A stretch of 64,000 nt of DNA, from assembly GCA_017469335.1 (NCBI GenBank), contig JAFUGP010000176.1, positions 22,791-86,790 of the forward strand, read 5' to 3'. Shown piece after piece: positions 60,488 to 64,000 of the stretch. The notes under the pieces were generated by a model. It was not told where the DNA came from. It worked only from the letters and a program-made list of their open reading frames with translations, and did no database searches. Both the position numbers and the translations under genes were made by a program. Numbering within the stretch: position 1 is the first letter of the stretch; each line of letters starts with the position of its first letter. Source of the DNA: Succinivibrio sp. Lineage in GTDB: Bacteria; Pseudomonadota; Gammaproteobacteria; Enterobacterales; Succinivibrionaceae.

Positions 60488-61579
60488 ATGCTGAAAAACT
60501 CACTGGCAGTTTTAATGTTAGGCGTTGCGCTGTGCGGCGCCGGTGTGGTTAATGCGGAGGATAAAGTGCTTTCGACTAAGATGCAGTACCTGACCCGGGC
60601 GGCTTGTCTGGAGGCTCAGGGGGATATTCATCGTTTAAAAGAAGTATTTGCCCAGGCCATAGAGCATAAGGTGGATTTGAGCTCACTGAAGGAGGCCATG
60701 TCGCAGCTGTATGCTTACACAGGCTTTCCGCGCAGTTTAAATGCCACCAACGCTCTGCGCGAGGTCAGTGAGGAGCTGGCGGGAAAAGGAGTTGAAGTAG
60801 ATGAAGGCAAGGATGCCGCTCCTTACCCTAAAGATTACGATGCATTAAAGGAAGGCACGGCCGTACAGACCAAATTATCCGGCAAGCCATTTGACTATAC
60901 CTTCAGTCCTGCTCTGAATTACTATTTGAAGGCGCACCTGTTTGGCGACATTTTCAAGCGTGATACTCTGACCCCCGCCGAACGTGAGTTGGTGACGGTC
61001 AGTGCCCTGTCCGGTCTGCGGGGTGTGCCTTCTCAGCTCAAATCTCACGTACGTGGTGCGCTTAACATGGGCGTGACTCAGGAGCAGTTAGACGAGTTGG
61101 CGGTGCTACTGGCCGATAAGGTAGGCCGCAACGAAGCCTTACGCCTGAGGCAGGCTATGGGCAAGGAGGAGGGCGTGCCGGCCGATGCACTCAAGTTCCC
61201 ATTAGGCCAGGAAAATGTCAACTACAGCAAGTACTTTATCGGCAAGAGCTACCTGGCGCCGCTGGCCAGCGGTGAGGGCAAACTGCCGGTGCACAATGTT
61301 ACCTTTGAGCCGGGGTGCCGCAATAACTGGCATATCCACCACAAGGGCGGGCAGATTTTAATCTGTGTGAGCGGACGTGGCTGGTATCAGCAAGAAGGTA
61401 TGGACCCCATTGAGCTTAGGGAAGGCACGGTGGTGGATATTCCCGCCGAGGTCAAGCATTGGCACGGCGCGGCCAAGGACAGCTATTTTCAGCACATTGC
61501 GTTGGGGGTACCGGCTGAGGGAGCTTCTACCACCTGGCTGGAGGCGGTCTCCGATGAGGAATACCAGAAACTGCCTTAA
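60488..61579 (+). CDS. exported carboxymuconolactone decarboxylase-like / cupin fusion
   Basis: A 363-residue exported protein. A signal peptide (MLKNSLAVLMLGVALCGAGV, cut near VNA) precedes a helical N-terminal part with a partial CMD repeat (GFPRSLNATNALREV). A full CMD domain follows at about 155-210 (LTPAERELVTVSALSGLRGV, HVRGALNMGVTQEQLDEL). Then comes a cupin (about 265-345) with metal motif NNWHIHHKGGQILICVSGRG and PAEVKHWHG. No CxxC redox pair is present, so it is not a working AhpD-type peroxidase. CMD-cupin fusions are widespread but poorly characterised. ATG 60488 has GGAG at 7 bases; ATG 60485 is one codon earlier. Confidence 0.85.
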   Translation: MLKNSLAVLMLGVALCGAGVVNAEDKVLSTKMQYLTRAACLEAQGDIHRLKEVFAQAIEHKVDLSSLKEAMSQLYAYTGFPRSLNATNALREVSEELAGKGVEVDEGKDAAPYPKDYDALKEGTAVQTKLSGKPFDYTFSPALNYYLKAHLFGDIFKRDTLTPAERELVTVSALSGLRGVPSQLKSHVRGALNMGVTQEQLDELAVLLADKVGRNEALRLRQAMGKEEGVPADALKFPLGQENVNYSKYFIGKSYLAPLASGEGKLPVHNVTFEPGCRNNWHIHHKGGQILICVSGRGWYQQEGMDPIELREGTVVDIPAEVKHWHGAAKDSYFQHIALGVPAEGASTTWLEAVSDEEYQKLP

Positions 61580-61597
61580 GCCTTGGTAGAAACACAA

Positions 61598-61654
61598 CTG
61601 CCTCAAGTGAGGGTTGGTCACGATGACCAAACTTCAGTTGAGGCAGCATGCTTT
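61598..61654 (+). terminator. long hairpin after the CMD-cupin gene
   Basis: CTGCCTCAA (61598-61606) pairs with TTGAGGCAG (61638-61646), and inside it GGTTGGTCA (61612-61620) pairs with TGACCAAAC (61624-61632), giving an almost continuous stem. A short T-run (CTTTT) follows. It separates the exported-protein gene from the convergent tRNA and probably stops both transcripts. Confidence 0.65.
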
Positions 61655-61662
61655 TATCATTG

Positions 61663-61752
61663 TGGCGGATAGAGTGAGATTCGAACTCACGGAACACGGA
61701 AGTGTTCGACGGTTTTCAAGACCGTTGCATTAGACCGCTCTGCCATCTATCC
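61663..61752 (-). tRNA. tRNA-Ser (anticodon UGA)
   Basis: On the minus strand a 90-base class II tRNA: acceptor GGATAGA/TCTATCC, discriminator G, encoded CCA, anticodon loop CTTGAAA with anticodon TGA (61718-61716), and a long variable arm (CGAACACTTCCGTGTTCC). It reads UCA serine codons, and UCG/UCU/UCC partly by wobble. Its 5' side lies 22 bases from the start of tusE on the opposite strand. Confidence 0.96.
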
Positions 61753-61774
61753 TAAGAACAGAGCACATTATATC

Positions 61775-62110
61775 ATGGTCAACCTTGATTTCAATGGCAC
61801 ACTCATTGCTACTGACGATGAGGGCTTTTTGCTCGATCAAACTCAGTGGAGTCCGGAACTGATGCACTTTATGGCATTAAAGGACGGTCTCACACTTACT
61901 GAAAATCATATTGCCGTCATTGAGATTGTACGAAACTATCACCAAAAATACGCTACTACCCCTGCCATGCGTGCCTTAATTGCACTACTCAGACAAGAAG
62001 GTCATGCAGCACTTGCCTCTTCTCTGGCTTTGGCCAGACTTTTTCCACAAGGGGCTGCTAAAAGTGCTGCTCGCTATGCCGGCCTGACCAAACCTGCTAA
62101 GTGCATCTGA
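61775..62110 (+). CDS. tusE: sulfur-transfer protein TusE (DsrC family)
   Basis: The last sulfur carrier before MnmA in 2-thiouridine synthesis of tRNA wobble bases. The 111-residue protein has the DsrC-family pattern with WSPELMHFMA, the TPAMRALIALL helix, and the C-terminal GLTKPAKCI whose Cys accepts the persulfide. E. coli TusE (109 aa) ends in the same way. The ribosome site is weak. In E. coli tusE is close to rlmI; here they are about 37 kb apart. Confidence 0.9.
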   Translation: MVNLDFNGTLIATDDEGFLLDQTQWSPELMHFMALKDGLTLTENHIAVIEIVRNYHQKYATTPAMRALIALLRQEGHAALASSLALARLFPQGAAKSAARYAGLTKPAKCI

Positions 62111-62155
62111 CATAATAATAGCCAATCCTGCAGTATGCATGTATTGAATAATATC

Positions 62156-62183
62156 TTGAAATATAGAAATTATTACCTATACT
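62156..62183 (+). promoter_or_regulatory. promoter of the toxin-antitoxin pair
   Basis: TTGAAA (62156-62161) and TATACT (62178-62183) at 16-base spacing, about 30 bases before the antitoxin start. CCTA...TAGG (62176-62187) spans the -10 box and AATAAT/ATTATT arms flank the -35, so autoregulation is possible. Confidence 0.5.
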
Positions 62184-62216
62184 TAGGATATTGAGTTCTG
62201 CGGAGAGAGGTGAACT

Positions 62217-62495
62217 ATGCCCGGAGTTGAGATTAATGTTGAACTAAACGAAGAACAATTCCGCGTGTTGCAGTTGATAGGCAACCTTGAATGCGGAAGT
62301 TGTGCTGAAGATATGGCTTATTTTATATTGGAGGGCGAGTTGGAGAGACTTGTAAAAGATCGTGGTTATATTTCCTTCGATTCTTTTATAAAAGATTATT
62401 CGAATGAAATGACAATGGATGAGGTTGTTAGGGAAATTCAAAAGATCAATGACAATAACAAAATTCATAATCCCAAAAATGCGGTAAGTAAATGA
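62217..62495 (+). CDS. putative antitoxin of a PIN-domain pair
   Basis: A 92-residue acidic protein with no named family. It sits just before, and overlaps by four bases (ATGA), a PIN-domain gene, the usual place of an antitoxin. The first half (VEINVELNEEQFRVLQLIG) looks like a small strand-helix DNA-binding or dimerisation unit, and the second half is a charged helix that could wrap the toxin. AGAGAGG six bases before the ATG gives good translation. Its DNA is clearly more AT-rich than the genes to the left, pointing to transfer. Antitoxin role is inferred from context. Confidence 0.65.
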   Translation: MPGVEINVELNEEQFRVLQLIGNLECGSCAEDMAYFILEGELERLVKDRGYISFDSFIKDYSNEMTMDEVVREIQKINDNNKIHNPKNAVSK

Positions 62496-63034
62496 AAAAA
62501 ATCCTAGTTGTAATCGACACAAATGTACTTGTCTCTGCAGCTTACAATTTGCGTAATTACGACACTGAGGAAGCTTCAAAGAGACACTGCAATGTACTTC
62601 TTGAAAAGCCAGCTGCTGGTGAAATCATTCCAGTTGTCAATGAGCTCATAGTTTCAGAATATCAACGTAAAATCGCTGAGGAAAAATTTTCATTTTCATC
62701 AACTTTGCAAGAACAAATCATAAATTCAGTATTAACTTATGCTCTTAATTTGGATAATCCACGAGAGGTTGAAGAAAGGTTACCTGATCCCAGTGACACG
62801 ATTTTTTATAAAGTAATTACTGATCTCTGCGGTTCTTATGCCGATTCATATCTGACCACAGGAAATTTAAAACACTTTCCACTTCAAGCTCGCAATTTAA
62901 ATATTGTAGTAAATCCAAAAACATTGCTAATGATTCTAGATGATTATAAGAATATTAATACATGTCTTGATCGTATTAACTATTTGAATCAAAATGGTTG
63001 GCAAATGATAACAGAGAATATAGCCTGTCTTTGA
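62492..63034 (+). CDS. PIN-domain ribonuclease toxin (COG1569 type)
   Basis: A 180-residue PIN-fold nuclease. Acidic metal residues: DTNVLVSA (Asp9), NELIVSEY with a conserved Glu (about 51), DPSDTIFYKV (about 91) and the late Asp/Asn region YLTTGNLKHFP, as in the COG1569 putative toxin family. PIN toxins cleave RNA, often tRNA or rRNA. The length is larger than classical VapC (about 130 aa). The DNA is AT-rich: bases 62701-62760 have only 16 G or C in 60. Toxicity is not shown. Confidence 0.75.
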   Translation: MKKILVVIDTNVLVSAAYNLRNYDTEEASKRHCNVLLEKPAAGEIIPVVNELIVSEYQRKIAEEKFSFSSTLQEQIINSVLTYALNLDNPREVEERLPDPSDTIFYKVITDLCGSYADSYLTTGNLKHFPLQARNLNIVVNPKTLLMILDDYKNINTCLDRINYLNQNGWQMITENIACL

Positions 63035-64000
63035 CAGTATAGTGGGTGAATGACCTCTCTAACCCTCTAATTTTGAGAGCTTTCCTAGGTTTTTCCCTAT
63101 TCACTTTTTATAGAGGGGGAAATCTCGTCTGGGCTGTGTTCTTTGATCCACTTAATTTGCAGCTCGGTGAGCTTGAGACTGCGCAGGCCGAATTTGTTCC
63201 TGATATCTGCCAGAGTGCTGCTGGCAGGCAGGGGCTCTTGATCAAGCGCAAGCATTAATCTGTCCACCGGATCGGGGGCTATATCGCGGTTCCTGCCCTT
63301 GGTATCTTCCTGGGCGTGGATGCGCCCTAAATTGAGCAGTGTGTAGCCCAGTGAGGTGTTGGCTACCGCCACCTCGGCCTCCTTGAGGGTCTTGGAGATT
63401 TGCTCGGGGCTCATGCTGATTTTCTTCTGTGCCAGTTTGAGCTGCAGCAGGCGCATTATCATCAGGGCCAGTATGCAGATTAAAACGTGGCCGCCGACAC
63501 TGGGCTGGGTGTAGACGTGCATCGGCCTGAGGTCAAACTCGCTCTTCATAATGCGGAAGCACTCTTCTATCCTGACCAGCCTTTGATAGAGACCGGCGAT
63601 GTATTCGGCAGATAAGGCTCCCTCTTCCATGTCCGGCGGCTGCTTGAACAGCACCCCGGCATAACCGGCGCAGTCCCGGTGCTTTTGCTCGGTTTGGGCA
63701 GAGAGCGGCTTGCCCGCTGCCTTGCGTTTGGCCACCAGGGTATCCAAGACATCCAAATCGCGCTGACGGCGCTCGTCGCTGTAGGTCATCATCAGTGAGC
63801 ACTCGACCTTGACCCTGCGCTTGTTGCCTTTATCATCTGTCACCCGACCCCGGCGGGTGATGGGGGAGATGCTGTAGTACACACCGGTGGGTGCACCGGC
63901 CTCATCCAGCAGGGGCTTCATCTGGCTTTTGTCCACCAGATGGCGTTTTCTGTCTCCTTTGGACAGTTGTCTGGGAGACTGTGCCACCGAGAAGCCCATC
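63035..64000 (-). mobile_element. IS1634-like insertion sequence, right part
   Basis: The right edge of an insertion sequence whose transposase runs out of the window. The element boundary must lie in the 62 non-coding bases 63035-63096. I cannot fix the terminal inverted repeat because the other end is not visible. It sits directly next to the AT-rich toxin-antitoxin pair, which may have travelled with it or simply share an insertion-prone site. Confidence 0.6.
63097..64000 (-). CDS. IS1634-like DDE transposase, C-terminal part
   Basis: The frame is open to the window edge; about 300 C-terminal residues are seen, against 500-600 in complete IS1634-family transposases. The MGF codon at 63999 is probably internal. 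The DDE-type catalytic core is visible as YQRLVRIEECFRIMKSEFD (E and K of the Y-R-E-K signature, spacing E-6-K), followed by LRPMHVYTQPSVGGHVLICILALMI. The two catalytic Asp are upstream, outside the window or near the edge. Codon use resembles the host more than that of the toxin-antitoxin genes. Confidence 0.85.
   Translation of the reverse strand, partial: MGFSVAQSPRQLSKGDRKRHLVDKSQMKPLLDEAGAPTGVYYSISPITRRGRVTDDKGNKRRVKVECSLMMTYSDERRQRDLDVLDTLVAKRKAAGKPLSAQTEQKHRDCAGYAGVLFKQPPDMEEGALSAEYIAGLYQRLVRIEECFRIMKSEFDLRPMHVYTQPSVGGHVLICILALMIMRLLQLKLAQKKISMSPEQISKTLKEAEVAVANTSLGYTLLNLGRIHAQEDTKGRNRDIAPDPVDRLMLALDQEPLPASSTLADIRNKFGLRSLKLTELQIKWIKEHSPDEISPSIKSE

Noticed and set aside
63046..63258. 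70-codon plus-strand frame at the IS edge
   Set aside because: Antisense to the transposase C-terminus and without a ribosome site.
1..64000. CRISPR arrays, rRNA genes, riboswitches, prophage genes
   Set aside because: No regularly spaced direct repeats, no rRNA-like sequence, no phage structural or integrase genes, and no riboswitch motif I could recognise; this was checked by reading only.

Overview
The window looks like a piece of gammaproteobacterial chromosome. Many genes are recognisable relatives of Escherichia coli genes in familiar groupings: minCDE beside ycgL, prfA-prmC, accD-folC-dedD, and trpE-G-D-CF-B-A behind a leader peptide and attenuator. The mixture (trpG separate from trpD, a catabolic module between pta and yfbV, an IS1634-like transposase, anaerobe-type exported proteins) suggests a lineage outside the Enterobacterales, perhaps Aeromonadales/Succinivibrionaceae. 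That placement is inference, not a search result. By eye the DNA is GC-rich, except for a clearly AT-rich island at about 62.1-63.1 kb.

Layout. 1-7.5 kb: the end of a YfcH-like epimerase, tRNA-Ser(CGA), a very large SNF2 helicase and pta. 7.8-14.7 kb: a sugar catabolism/uptake module (oxidoreductase, TIM-barrel isomerase and a three-gene ABC importer) read leftward from a promoter overlapped by palindromes, with a divergent LacI-type regulator. 14.8-24.2 kb: yfbV, prfA-prmC, a membrane protein plus EamA exporter, minCDE (MinD carries a long acidic N-terminal extension), ycgL, a metallo-hydrolase and rlmI. 24.5-36.4 kb: macAB, pepT, an rmlD-like gene, a NodT-type outer-membrane factor, exonuclease III, DAHP synthase, serA and two exported proteins of unknown role. 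36.4-43.4 kb: the complete trp operon with a 13-codon leader peptide containing tandem Trp codons. 43.4-47.1 kb: htpX, asnS, two envelope proteins and slyX. 47.3-51 kb: a five-gene metal P-type ATPase locus ending in a strong terminator. 51-60.4 kb: yfcD-like Nudix gene, corA, accD-folC-dedD, NIF3-folE, a gtrB/gtrA pair, truA and pgsA. 60.4-64 kb: an exported carboxymuconolactone decarboxylase/cupin fusion, tRNA-Ser(UGA), tusE, a PIN-domain toxin-antitoxin pair and a truncated IS1634-like element.

How the parts fit. DAHP synthase, SerA and the trp operon together cover entry to aromatic synthesis, serine supply (serine is the TrpB co-substrate) and tryptophan. The trp operon shows both transcriptional attenuation and the TrpE feedback-binding motif. 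MacA, MacB and the NodT-type lipoprotein can form a tripartite efflux pump although pepT and rmlD lie between them.

The least described parts are the P-type ATPase locus (the usual CPx metal motif is replaced by Ser-Cys-Gly, with two HMA-like proteins and two tiny membrane proteins, one with a His-rich tail), the LacI-controlled oxidoreductase/isomerase/ABC module, the MinD extension, and the exported decarboxylase-cupin fusion.
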